Below are positions 8,964 to 18,400 of a stretch of DNA of 64,000 nucleotides, in pieces (positions within the stretch are counted from its first letter, which is position 1; each line of letters opens with the position of its first letter). Source of the DNA: Shinella zoogloeoides (GTDB taxonomy: Bacteria > Pseudomonadota > Alphaproteobacteria > Rhizobiales > Rhizobiaceae); NCBI RefSeq assembly GCF_030733845.1, contig NZ_CP132313.1:434001-498000 (forward strand), written 5' to 3'. The translations under genes were made by a program, and so were the position numbers. The notes below the pieces were generated by a model, which saw nothing but the letters and a program-made list of their open reading frames with translations, made no database searches and was not told where the DNA came from.

Positions 8964-9491
8964 ATGACTGACAAGACCTACAACGTGCTGTTCCTCTGCA
9001 CGGGCAATTCCGCTCGTTCTATTCTCGCCGAATCCATCCTCAACAAGGAGGGTGGCGGACGGTTCAAAGCCTTCTCCGCCGGCAGCCAGCCGAAGGGCGA
9101 GGTCAATTTGCGTGCTCTGAAGGAGCTGGAAGCGTTGGGCTATCCATCGACGGGCTTCTCGTCGAAGAGCTGGGACGTGTTCGCGGAACCCGGTGCGCCG
9201 CAGATGGATTTCATCTTCACCGTCTGTGACAGCGCCGCTGGCGAAGCTTGCCCGATCTGGATCGGCCATCCGATGACCGCCCATTGGGGTATCGAAGACC
9301 CTGCCGCCGTCACGGGCTCGGACGTCGAGATCCAGCGTGCCTTCGCTCAGGCCGCACGTTTCCTCAAGAACCGGATTGCCGCGTTCGTCAGTCTGCCGCT
9401 GGCATCCATCGATCACATGGCGCTCGAAACGAAGCTTCGCCAGATCGGTGCGATGGAAGGTTCGACGTCGCCGCAGGGAAAGTCCGCCTGA
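8964..9491 (+). CDS. arsC: Arsenate reductase, low-molecular-weight phosphatase type
   Basis: A 175-residue protein reducing arsenate to arsenite with thiol relay. The P-loop CTGNSARS provides Cys12-X5-Arg18; two further cysteines at 88 and 96 (CDSAAGEAC) are placed to shuttle the disulfide, as in thioredoxin-coupled enzymes. The start is 15 bases after arsN2. Its TGA overlaps the acr3 ATG by one base. The operon also holds a second, unrelated (glutaredoxin-type) arsenate reductase domain at 10552. Confidence 0.9.
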   Translation: MTDKTYNVLFLCTGNSARSILAESILNKEGGGRFKAFSAGSQPKGEVNLRALKELEALGYPSTGFSSKSWDVFAEPGAPQMDFIFTVCDSAAGEACPIWIGHPMTAHWGIEDPAAVTGSDVEIQRAFAQAARFLKNRIAAFVSLPLASIDHMALETKLRQIGAMEGSTSPQGKSA

Positions 9492-10549
9492 TGTCCACCT
9501 TCGAGCGCTATCTGACCATCTGGGTATTCTTGTGCATTATCGCCGGTGTTGCCCTCGGCCATGTCATGCCCGGTCTCTTTCAGATCATCGGCGCGGCCGA
9601 GGTCGCCAAGGTGAACATCCCCGTCGCGATCCTGATCTGGTTGATGATCATTCCGATGCTGCTCAAGATCGATTTCCGGTCTCTGGCGCAGGTCGGCACC
9701 TACTGGCGCGGCATCGGCGTGACCCTGATCATCAACTGGGCCGTCAAGCCATTCTCGATGGCATTGCTCGGCTGGCTATTCATCGGCTGGTTATTCCGCC
9801 CCTACCTGCCTGCAGACCAGATCGACTCCTACATCGCCGGCCTGATCATCCTGGCCGCGGCTCCCTGCACGGCCATGGTGTTCGTCTGGAGCAACCTGAC
9901 ACGCGGGGAGCCATTGTTCACGCTATCGCAGGTGGCGTTGAACGACGCCATCATGGTCGTCGCCTTTGCTCCGATCGTCGGCCTGCTGCTTGGCCTCTCC
10001 GCCATCACCGTGCCGTGGGATACGCTCGTTCTCTCCGTCGCTCTCTATATCGTCGTGCCCGTCATTATCGCGCAGATCATCCGCCGCCGGCTCACGGCTG
10101 AAGGAACGACGCGGGCACTGGATGGCGTGCTGGCAAGGTTGCAGCCTATTTCAATGGTGGCGCTGCTCGCGACGCTGGTTCTTCTCTTCGCCTTTCAGGG
10201 TGAACAGATCATCGCCCAGCCCGCTGTCATCGGCTTGCTCGCCGTGCCGATCCTGATTCAAGTCTATTTGAACTCCGGCCTCGCTTATCTGCTCAATCGG
10301 ATGGCCGGCGAGCGGCATTGCGTTGCCGGCCCGTCAGCCCTGATCGGCGCCAGCAATTTCTTCGAACTCGCGGTTGCCGCCGCCATCAGCCTGTTCGGCT
10401 TCCAGTCTGGTGCAGCACTCGCCACCGTCGTCGGCGTCTTGATCGAAGTGCCTGTCATGCTCTCGGTCGTCTGGATCGTGAACCGCTCGAAGGACTGGTA
10501 CGAGGCCACCCCTGCCGTTTCCCGAACCGCCGTCACCGAAAGGCATTGA
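9491..10549 (+). CDS. acr3: ACR3-family arsenite efflux transporter
   Basis: A 352-residue, ten-helix inner-membrane protein that extrudes As(III). It starts [20 protein letters not shown]. The functional cysteine is Cys126 in [19 protein letters not shown], the family's signature. The ATG at 9491 overlaps the arsC stop (TGATG), which fixes this start over a longer in-frame extension. ACR3 (arsB-independent) is the usual exporter in rhizobia. Confidence 0.93.
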   Translation: MSTFERYLTIWVFLCIIAGVALGHVMPGLFQIIGAAEVAKVNIPVAILIWLMIIPMLLKIDFRSLAQVGTYWRGIGVTLIINWAVKPFSMALLGWLFIGWLFRPYLPADQIDSYIAGLIILAAAPCTAMVFVWSNLTRGEPLFTLSQVALNDAIMVVAFAPIVGLLLGLSAITVPWDTLVLSVALYIVVPVIIAQIIRRRLTAEGTTRALDGVLARLQPISMVALLATLVLLFAFQGEQIIAQPAVIGLLAVPILIQVYLNSGLAYLLNRMAGERHCVAGPSALIGASNFFELAVAAAISLFGFQSGAALATVVGVLIEVPVMLSVVWIVNRSKDWYEATPAVSRTAVTERH

Positions 10550-10551
10550 CC

Positions 10552-11673
10552 ATGGACGTCACCATCTACCACAACCCTGCTTGCGGAACGTCCCGCAACA
10601 CGCTGGGACTGATCCGTGCTGCCGGGATGGACCCCGTCGTCATCGAGTATCTGCAGCGCCCGCCGACCCGCGAGCAGCTTGCGACGATGATCACAGATGC
10701 CGGCCTGACTGTCCGGGAAGCCATTCGCGAGAAAGGCACGCCCTATGCCGAACTCGGCCTCCACAACCCGGACTTAAGCGATAACCAGTTGCTCGACGCG
10801 ATGATCGCAACACCGATTCTGATCAATCGCCCCTTTGTCGTGACTCCCCTCGGCACCCGGCTCGCGCGTCCGTCCGAGGTCGCCCTCGACATCCTGCCAG
10901 ATACCTTCAAGGGACCGTTCTTCAAGGAGGACGGTGAACAGATCATCAGGAGGGAAAGCGCATTGCCTGATACATTCCCCGCATTGCAAGGCGATCACCT
11001 GCACTCGACTGATCTCGAAGCCCTGCGTCCCGCATACGCGACGCACAGACCGCGCATCCTGATCCTCTACGGTTCGCTGCGCGAAGTGTCCTATAGCCGC
11101 CTGCTTGCATTCGAGGTTCGCCGGCTGCTCGAACGGCTCGGATGCGAGGTTCGGATCTTCGATCCCAAGGGCTTGCCGCTCCCCGATGAAGCACCCGTCG
11201 GCCACCCGAAGGTGCAGGAACTGCGCGAGCTTTCGCAATGGTCGGAGGGCCAAGTCTGGGTCAGCCCGGAACGCCATGGCGCGATGACCGGCATCATGAA
11301 GTCGCAGATCGACTGGATTCCGCTCTCGGTCGGATCGGTCCGGCCGACGCAGGGCAAGACGCTCGCGGTCATGGAGGTCTCGGGCGGTAGCCAATCCTTC
11401 AACGCCGTGAACCAGATGCGTATCCTCGGCCGCTGGATGCGGATGATCACCATTCCCAACCAGTCCTCGGTCGCCAAAGCCTATCAAGAGTTCGACGCCG
11501 ATGGTCGGATGAAGCCCTCGTCCTATTACGACCGGGTGGTGGACGTCTGCGAAGAACTGGTGAAGTTCACCATCCTCACGCGCGATGCGTCCGCCTATCT
11601 CACCGACCGCTACAGCGAGCGCAAGGAACAGGCGGCGGAGCTTGAGAAGCGCGTTTCGCTGCGATCAGTTTGA
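10552..11673 (+). CDS. ArsC-ArsH fusion: glutaredoxin-type arsenate reductase joined to NADPH:FMN reductase
   Basis: One 373-residue frame contains two proteins that are normally separate. Residues 1 to about 137 are glutaredoxin-coupled ArsC ([11 protein letters not shown] with catalytic Cys11; [18 protein letters not shown]). Residues about 138-373 are ArsH ([37 protein letters not shown]), a flavoprotein that oxidises organic As(III). No stop separates them. A perfect AGGAGG at 10948-10953 lies 9 bases before an in-frame TTG at 10963, so ArsH may also be made alone by internal initiation. The ArsC tail looks slightly short. This may be a true fusion or loss of the arsC stop. Confidence 0.85.
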   Translation: MDVTIYHNPACGTSRNTLGLIRAAGMDPVVIEYLQRPPTREQLATMITDAGLTVREAIREKGTPYAELGLHNPDLSDNQLLDAMIATPILINRPFVVTPLGTRLARPSEVALDILPDTFKGPFFKEDGEQIIRRESALPDTFPALQGDHLHSTDLEALRPAYATHRPRILILYGSLREVSYSRLLAFEVRRLLERLGCEVRIFDPKGLPLPDEAPVGHPKVQELRELSQWSEGQVWVSPERHGAMTGIMKSQIDWIPLSVGSVRPTQGKTLAVMEVSGGSQSFNAVNQMRILGRWMRMITIPNQSSVAKAYQEFDADGRMKPSSYYDRVVDVCEELVKFTILTRDASAYLTDRYSERKEQAAELEKRVSLRSV

Positions 11674-12927
11674 CGGGCTCGGGGTGGCGACAAGCGTCCG
11701 CCTGGTCGCCATCGCAACCGCGCTAAAGGCTGCGATGCCGATGGAGCCGAGGGCTGCGCTCAGGACGAGCGATGCGCCTATGCCGACATGCTCCATCGTC
11801 GCCGCGAAGGCAAAGGGCGCCGCAGCGCCAGCAGCCAGTCTTGCTGCCGCCATCTTGCCGGTGAGCGCGCCATATCCATCCGAGCCGAACAGGTAGAGGG
11901 GCAAGCTGCCCTGTGCGATGCTGTTGATGCCCGATCCGAGGCCGAGGCAAATCGAGAAGGCGATAGCGCCGGGGAGCCAGTTGCCGGACAGGGCCAAGAT
12001 AACGACGCTCAGCACCATCAAGGTCGCGGAGACAACCGCAAGGCCCGGCGGCGCGAGCCGCGTGCCGAAGATCATGTTGATCAGGCGGCTGAGAACCTGC
12101 GCGGGTCCGAACAGCGAGCCGATGACGACGGCGGCACTCCCGAAGCCGAGCGCACCGAGCATCGGCACCATATGCGCCAGCATCGCGCCAAGCGTGAAGC
12201 TCAGCAGCGCGAATGCAGCGGACACGACGATCACTGCGCCGCGTCGGCGCTCGCGCGGAATAGCTCCGACGACAGGCTCGCGCATGGGTCTTTGCCTGCC
12301 GGCCGCGGCAACCTTTCCCTTCCGCATGATCCAGACGTGAAACGGCATGCAGACGAGAAGATTGAGCCCGGCATAGACCAGATAGATTTCCCGCCACGAG
12401 AGATAGCCGAGCAGCGCCGTGGCGATCGGCCAGAAGATCGTGGAGGCGAAGCCGGCGATCAGCGTGAGACAGGTGATGCTCCGCGACGCGGATCGGGGAT
12501 CGGCTTCCACCAGCGCCGCGAACGCGGCCTGGTACTGGACCATGCCGGACGATATCTCCAGGAGGACGATGGCAAGGGCGAAGATCGCCACCGAAGGCGA
12601 CCAGGCGCAGAGGATCAAGGTCAAGGCGGACAGCGCCGAGCCGATTGCCATCACGGTCGCCGCGCCGATACGGTCCATCTGGCGGCCGATATAGGGCGCC
12701 GACAGGCCGCCAACGAAGAGCGACGCCGAGAACACGGCAAAGACCTGCGCGACGGTGATGCCGAGGTCAGCCGCCATGCCGGGGGCCAGAATGCTGAAGC
12801 TGTAGTAGAGGGTGCCGTAGCCGATGATCTGGGTCAGGCCGAGCGCGGCGACGATGCCGACAGGAACCTTCGCACTACGCACGGACGCCGCCCTCGCTGC
12901 GCGCGGTATCGGTGCTGCAGCAGCCAT
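11665..12927 (-). CDS. MFS transporter in ars cluster (possibly ArsK-like)
   Basis: A 420-residue major facilitator protein with about 12 membrane helices ([36 protein letters not shown] as the loop 2-3 motif). It lies convergent to arsC/H, overlapping its 3' end by 9 bases, and directly downstream of arsR2 on the same strand. Position makes arsenical or antimonial efflux likely; MFS exporters called ArsK or ArsJ occur in such clusters, but substrate cannot be read from sequence. The ATG overlaps arsR2 by 53 bases; a GTG at 12882 overlapping the arsR2 stop is an alternative start. Confidence 0.75.
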   Translation of the reverse strand: MAAAAPIPRAARAASVRSAKVPVGIVAALGLTQIIGYGTLYYSFSILAPGMAADLGITVAQVFAVFSASLFVGGLSAPYIGRQMDRIGAATVMAIGSALSALTLILCAWSPSVAIFALAIVLLEISSGMVQYQAAFAALVEADPRSASRSITCLTLIAGFASTIFWPIATALLGYLSWREIYLVYAGLNLLVCMPFHVWIMRKGKVAAAGRQRPMREPVVGAIPRERRRGAVIVVSAAFALLSFTLGAMLAHMVPMLGALGFGSAAVVIGSLFGPAQVLSRLINMIFGTRLAPPGLAVVSATLMVLSVVILALSGNWLPGAIAFSICLGLGSGINSIAQGSLPLYLFGSDGYGALTGKMAAARLAAGAAAPFAFAATMEHVGIGASLVLSAALGSIGIAAFSAVAMATRRTLVATPSPSN

Positions 12928-13243
12928 CGGATCGCCCGACGCTCTCGCGGATTGTCGGATGCCCGGCGCAGCAATCCTCCATGAGGAATTTCACGAGATC
13001 GGCCAGCGCATCGTAGTTGGCGCTATAGACAATCGAGCGGGATTCGCGCCGCTGCGCGATAAGGCCTGAGCGCTCCAGCTCCTTCAGATGGAAGGACACA
13101 TTCGAGGGCGAGACGCCCATCCGTTCGGCGATCACGCCGGCGGCAAGCCCGTCCGGTCCTGCGACGACCAGCGTGCGGACGATGGCGAGGCGCGTTTCCT
13201 GCGACAGGGCCGCGAATGATGTGAGGGCTTGACGCTCGTCCAT
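12875..13243 (-). CDS. arsR: Second ArsR-family repressor
   Basis: A 122-residue winged-helix protein (FAALSQETRLAIVRTLVVAG; GVSPSNVSFHLKELERSGLI; ESRSIVYSA). C-terminal cysteines in EDCCAGH and DGCCS probably bind As(III). It is divergent from the DUF6428 gene and leads the MFS gene. The 37-base intergenic gap carries TTCAA/TTGAA operators. It is not a copy of the first ArsR at 8158, so the two halves of the island probably have separate control. Confidence 0.87.
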   Translation of the reverse strand: MDERQALTSFAALSQETRLAIVRTLVVAGPDGLAAGVIAERMGVSPSNVSFHLKELERSGLIAQRRESRSIVYSANYDALADLVKFLMEDCCAGHPTIRESVGRSDGCCSTDTARSEGGVRA

Positions 13244-13245
13244 AT

Positions 13246-13269
13246 TTCAATAATCCTTGAATAATTGAA
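13246..13269. promoter_or_regulatory. ArsR2 operator between divergent genes
   Basis: TTCAA-N6-TTGAA (13246-13250 and 13257-13261), extended by ATTGAA at 13264-13269, which pairs with TTCAAT at 13246-13251. It sits 2 bases from the arsR2 start and 11 bases before the DUF6428 start, so one bound repressor could shut both directions. Confidence 0.6.
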
Positions 13270-13280
13270 GAGTAGCGCGA

Positions 13281-13796
13281 ATGAATGCGATCGACAAGGC
13301 CGTTTTGCCCGATATCACGCTCGGCCAGCTTCTCGACGGTCTCGCGGCCTCGCCCGAAGCGCCGCTGGTGTTCGTCTATGACGGGCACCCAGTGAAGACG
13401 GGCTACCATGTGACAGAGGTCAAGGCGGGCGCGTTCTCGGCGCTCGACTGCGGCGCCAATCCCGAAGCGTGGTCGGAGATGTTCGTCCAGCTCTGGGATG
13501 TCGACGAGGACGGCCGGAGCCACATGCCGGCGGGTAAGTTCTCGGCGATCATCCGCAAGGTTTCCGATCACGTTCGGCTCGATCCGGCGGTCAAGCTGAC
13601 CTTTGAAGTCAGCGACGGAAATCGACCGATGGCGCTCTACTGCGCATCGTCGCCGCGCATGGCCGAGGACAAAATCGAGGTGGCGCTGACCGCAAGACCG
13701 GCGAGCTGCAAGCCGCGGGATCGTTGGTTAGCCGAGAACAAGGGCGCAAAAATCTCCTGCTGCAATCCGGCCGATGCTTCGCAATGTTGCGTATGA
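13281..13796 (+). CDS. DUF6428-family protein, ars-associated
   Basis: The 171-residue cytoplasmic protein starts MNAIDKAVLPDITLGQLLDG. The middle has a conserved acidic block (VQLWDVDEDGRSHMPAGKFS). The C-terminus is cysteine-rich (ISCCNPADASQCCV), suggesting thiol binding of arsenic or another soft metal. The family is of unknown function and is found beside arsR genes. It is divergent from arsR2 with a shared operator, and has a GAAGAG site upstream. Role is inferred from context only. Confidence 0.7.
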   Translation: MNAIDKAVLPDITLGQLLDGLAASPEAPLVFVYDGHPVKTGYHVTEVKAGAFSALDCGANPEAWSEMFVQLWDVDEDGRSHMPAGKFSAIIRKVSDHVRLDPAVKLTFEVSDGNRPMALYCASSPRMAEDKIEVALTARPASCKPRDRWLAENKGAKISCCNPADASQCCV

Positions 13797-13878
13797 GAGT
13801 ACCGTACCGTATGAAATCGCAAACTGGGTCAGAACCTGTCGATAGCCAAAACAGCGCTGGCAAGCTGGATACCGTCTC

Positions 13879-15045
13879 TCAACTGGACGCCATTCCAGCG
13901 CGCAGATTTTTGCCAACGGGTCGAACACAATCGCGTCCATCTGCTTTGGCCTGGTAAAGTGCGCGATCAGCACGATCCATAAGAGCCTCGAGGCCTTCAC
14001 CCTCCTGCGCAATTGCAATTCCGAAACTGGCCGTCGGGTAGGCCTCTTCCGAAACGACGGACGGCGCGACCTCTTTGAATGCCTTCCGAGCCTCTTCGGC
14101 TAACAGGTGCGCGGTTGTGGCCTTGCCGGGTGGGAGAACTACCGCAAATTCCTCGCCGCCAAGGCGGGTTATAATCGCGTCACGCGGGGCTTTTTCTTTG
14201 AGAACTTCTGAAAAACGTCGGATAATCCTGTCGCCGCCGACATGCCCAAAGCGATCGTTAATCGACTTAAAGTGATCGAGGTCGCTCAGGATCACCGCAA
14301 CCGGGGCGTTGCTTGTCTGTCGCGCCAACGCATCGCGCGCACGGGGTTCAAAACCCCTGCGATTGAATAGCCCGGACAGAGCGTCGACTTGAGCCTCCGA
14401 TTTCATGCCCTCCATAACGTCGCTTGCGATCACCGCGAATATGCCCACCGCCGTCATTGCGCAAATAAGAGCATCCGAGATCGAGACGACCAGCCAATAA
14501 CTTCCTTCGAACTGTCCGACCTCGGCGCCTGACGCGAGTAAATAAAGAGGCCTGAGCAAGAAACCCGCACACGAAATGATGATAAGGCCAAACAGCACTT
14601 GCTCAACCGGAGTTCGATATGAGGCCTTTGCAACGTCCAGCAGCATGATGAAACCGACCGCAGCGAGCCCGCAGTTTAGGTAAATAACTCGCGCCAGCAG
14701 GCTAAGCGCTACGAACTGATGGTAATAGAGCGCTCCCAACGCAACCGCAGCGATACTGACGAGGAACTCATAGCGCGGCCTTCGTCCGCGCCGGTTGGAC
14801 AACCCGACGGACAACAATATCATTGCCAGCATTAGGAATACATTAGCCGACAACCGCAATACGGGGTTCTCGAACGCAAAGGCAAAATAGAATATGCCGA
14901 AGCAGAGAACCCTTATGGCATATGAAAGAACTAGGATACCAATATATCTAAGGTGTTTATGATGAAGCCAAAGAACAAACAGGGACACACAAAAGATCGC
15001 CGACATACTGGTATTCAGCAGACCAATGACGCTCTGATAGCTCAT
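13879..15045 (-). CDS. Membrane diguanylate cyclase (GGDEF)
   Basis: A 388-residue protein with an N-terminal membrane region of about six or seven helices (residues about 5-205) and a C-terminal GGDEF domain. The domain motifs are LSGLFNRRGFEPRA, SDLDHFKSINDRFGHVGGDR and the active-site LGGEEFAVV. It should make cyclic-di-GMP in response to a membrane signal. No EAL domain. The ATG is at 15043-15045; a GTG at 15057 is an alternative. It is monocistronic and unlinked by strand or spacing to the autotransporter, though control of adhesion by cyclic-di-GMP would make biological sense. Confidence 0.88.
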   Translation of the reverse strand: MSYQSVIGLLNTSMSAIFCVSLFVLWLHHKHLRYIGILVLSYAIRVLCFGIFYFAFAFENPVLRLSANVFLMLAMILLSVGLSNRRGRRPRYEFLVSIAAVALGALYYHQFVALSLLARVIYLNCGLAAVGFIMLLDVAKASYRTPVEQVLFGLIIISCAGFLLRPLYLLASGAEVGQFEGSYWLVVSISDALICAMTAVGIFAVIASDVMEGMKSEAQVDALSGLFNRRGFEPRARDALARQTSNAPVAVILSDLDHFKSINDRFGHVGGDRIIRRFSEVLKEKAPRDAIITRLGGEEFAVVLPPGKATTAHLLAEEARKAFKEVAPSVVSEEAYPTASFGIAIAQEGEGLEALMDRADRALYQAKADGRDCVRPVGKNLRAGMASS

Positions 15046-15057
15046 ACCGTACCGCAC

Positions 15058-15431
15058 ACCAAGATCAACTCTTGCCCCTCGTCCACATGGCTAAGACTGT
15101 GATTACCCCTGTGTCCGTAAATATCGGGTGAAGCTGGTCCGAACATGGCCAAGTTACCTCCCGTTTCACAACGCCCTCCTAAATACTGTATCATTTGTTA
15201 CCATGATCACGAAACCCGATAGCGGTAAAGCGATGCCCCGTTGAACAGGTGGCTACGCTTCCTCCTTGGTGCTTCCGGCTTGATTGAGGCTGACGGTGGC
15301 GGGAGTTGCTTGGCGGGTGGTTAAATCTTTTGAAGATAGGCGCCAGGTAACGGCGATATCACCGCTTTTCCCTGGCGGCGACGTCGCTGAGACAAGGCTA
15401 TTTGAGCGTTTTCAGATGGTTGTTTGCCGCT
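15058..15431. other. Intergenic stretch, no gene recognised
   Basis: About 375 bases between the diguanylate cyclase start and the autotransporter terminator. On the minus strand a short open frame ends at TAG near 15257 with a Thr/Ala-rich tail, but it lacks a good start and I recognise no family. No repeat or RNA gene is evident. Confidence 0.35.
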
Positions 15432-15457
15432 AAAAAGAGCTTGTGTGGGCTACAAGC
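15432..15457 (-). terminator. Rho-independent terminator of the autotransporter gene
   Basis: On the minus strand, GCTTGT - seven-base loop - ACAAGC is followed by TCTTTTT. It starts 12 bases after the autotransporter stop codon. Confidence 0.6.
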
Positions 15458-15468
15458 ATATTTGCATC

Positions 15469-18400
15469 CTAGAATTTAACATTCAGGCCCATGCTCCCTG
15501 TCAGAGCATGGTTATGCCCGAAGTTGTTTAGACTCGTGTTGATCGTGGCTTCTCCATAAATGGCGTACTTATCATTGCCCCACCTGTAGGTGCCCCCTAG
15601 ACCGAGGCCACCCCAGAGTGCTTCTTGCTCGGTCATGAACTTGACGCCGGAAACCCGGACACCCGAGTTCGAGTGTAAGTCGTAGTCGAGGTTTGCGATG
15701 CCATAGGCGTGGACACGGCGTGTCTGGCCGCTGCTGTCGGCCCAGCTGTTCTCGTAGTCCGCAGAAATGCCAAGGCGCCCTCTGAGCTTATGCGCGTCCT
15801 TCAGCGAAACCGCGGCGCCGAGGGAATCGGTAAAGTCGTTGTAGTCGATTTTCGAATAGGTCAGCTGTGCCTGCGGGGTCACTGACCAATTGGCGCCGAG
15901 CGCAATCTGCCGTCCAGCCTCCAGTCCGAATGCATAGCCGAAGCCGTCATTGCCCGAAATCCGGCCGGTAGCCACAGCGGAAGAGGAAAGGTCGCTGTCG
16001 TACCAGGTGGCGTTCGCCTGGGCATCAAGATAAAGTCCGGATGTCCCGTACCAGGTCATCGACCCATCCAGGCCAAAACCGGTACTTGTGATCGAGCCGT
16101 CGCCGAAAGTCGAAGACACATCGGCGGAGATTGTGCCGTAGCGCCCGGAAACACCGACGACCAGATCACCTGCATCTCCAGAGTAGAGCTCGCCATCGAC
16201 CCCGCCCTGCAATTGCCAGATGTCGACGTTATAGTTCGCGCCTGTAGTCGACTGCTTGGGGTCGATGCTTACCTGTCGGCCAAGGATCCGCCCCCACATG
16301 CCGCTTCCCGCACTGTCGGCATCGACCGCCGAGTTCGCCACGGCCGCGCCGTTCGACCATGAGCGGTTGCCAAGGCGCTGTTGCAGCGTATCAAGTTGGT
16401 TGAAACTCTGCAGCACGTCTGCATAGACTTCGTAGATCGGAGTGAGCGGCTGGTAGAGGGGCGTTTCGACATTCAGGACCGAGCGCAGATACCAATCGCC
16501 GTCGGTGGTTGTGCTCCCGCCGCCCTGATAGAGGCGATACGCGTAAGCACCTGCTATCACCGCCTGGTCGCCCTCGAACACATAGTTCCCGAGAAGCGTG
16601 AAGCTGCCATCAGAGGCGCCGGCGACATCGATGATCTTGATGCCTTCGACGGTTTGTGCGCCGGCACCGGCGAGGTTGATCACGTGCACATTCGTATTGC
16701 CCGACGTGTTGCCGGTAACGATCAGTTTGTCGGTGGCAGAACTGTCATCGCCAAGCACGGTCTCGATTTCCAGCGTGCCTCCACTGCCGACATAGTCGCC
16801 GGCGACGGTGAGCATGCCGATCGAATCTCCGGGTGCAATCGTGCCGCCTGCAAAGTTAGTGGTTTCCCCCACCTGTCCAATGCCCTGAAGTCGCCCGCCT
16901 CTGACCGCCATCGATCCGCCCAGAATACCGTTGACCGCGAGAATTCCCTTCTTGACCTGGGAACTGCCCGTCAGGGCGGAACTGTCGCCCGTGAGAATGG
17001 TGGTTCCCATTCCAATCTGGTCGATGCCGCCGGTTCCGGTAATTGCACCGTCGAATGTCACCACATCCGTGCGGTTGAAGGCCAGAGTGCCATTGTTGGT
17101 CACGTCGCCCAGAAGCGAGCCCGTCGTGCCACCGTCTCCGAGTTCCAAGGTGCCGTCGGCAATCGTGGTGCCGCCAGTATAAGTGTTGTCGGCAGTGAGA
17201 ATGGTCTTCCCGCTACCGATCTGATGGACACCCCCCGTCCCCGAAATGGCGCCGTCGAATGTCACGACATCCGCGCGGTTGAACGCCAGGATGCCGTTGT
17301 TGGTGACGTCGCCGTCGCCCAGGATCGAGCCGGATGTGCCGCCGTTGCCGAGTTCTAAGGTGCCGTCGGCAATTGTGGTGCCGGCGCTATAGCGGCTGTC
17401 GCCGGTCAGAGTAGTTGTACCCGAACCAAGCTTGTTGAAAGAACCGCTACCAATGATCGTGCCATTGAAGGTAATGTCGTCGGAGCGGTTGAACGCCAGG
17501 ATGCTGTTGTTCGTAACATTACCCTCGAGGCTGCCCGAGGTGGCACCATTGCCCACCTGCAGCGTTCCGGCGGTGATCGTGGTGCCGCCGGTCTGAGTTG
17601 CATTGCCGGAGATGACGAGGTTTCCCGCTCCATCCTTGATCAGGGAACCGACGCCGCTCACACTGCCTGTAAGCGTCGCCGTCGTGCCTGCTTCGGTCAG
17701 GAATGTGCCTGCACCAGCCAGATCCACGCTGCGGCCGGAGGTGATATCGGCGGTGGTATTGAGCGTACCGCCATCGAACGACAATCCACCCGTGGCGTCA
17801 CCGAGATTGGCGCCGGAGGCGATCCGCACCGTACCGCCATTAAGCGCCGTGCCGCCGGTATACGTGTTCGTGCCGGTCAGCACGAGCGTGCCGAGATCGG
17901 TCTTGACGAGTTGGCTGGTGCCGGTCAGTTCCGCGTCGACGGTGGCGGTATACCCTGCGCCTGTCGCCGTGCCGTCGCCGACGCGGACCGTCACCTGCGG
18001 CCCGACGAGCGTCAGCGCATCGCCAGTGATCGCATAGCCATCGGTGGCAAACTGCATGCCCGCAACCTTCACAGCACCGTCGCTATTGTCCACCATCACC
18101 GTGCCGGACGCGCCGGCAAAGACGGCGAAGCTGCCGTTCTGGTATGGGGCGTTGATTGCTCCGGTCGCCTCGGTCCAGTTGTCGTCGGCGCCGCCAACAT
18201 GCCAGACGCCGTCGCCACCATTGATCGTCCCGTCATTCTTGAGGCCGGCACCACCGTCCCAGAAACTCAGGTCCAGCCCTGCCGTATTGATCAGGTTTAC
18301 CTGGTGGTTCACCGCCGTCTGCACGATGGTGTCGCTGCCGAACGGCATCGTACCGAGTTCGAGTCCGTTGTCGGTCAAGGTGCCGTCGTAATTGAACACG

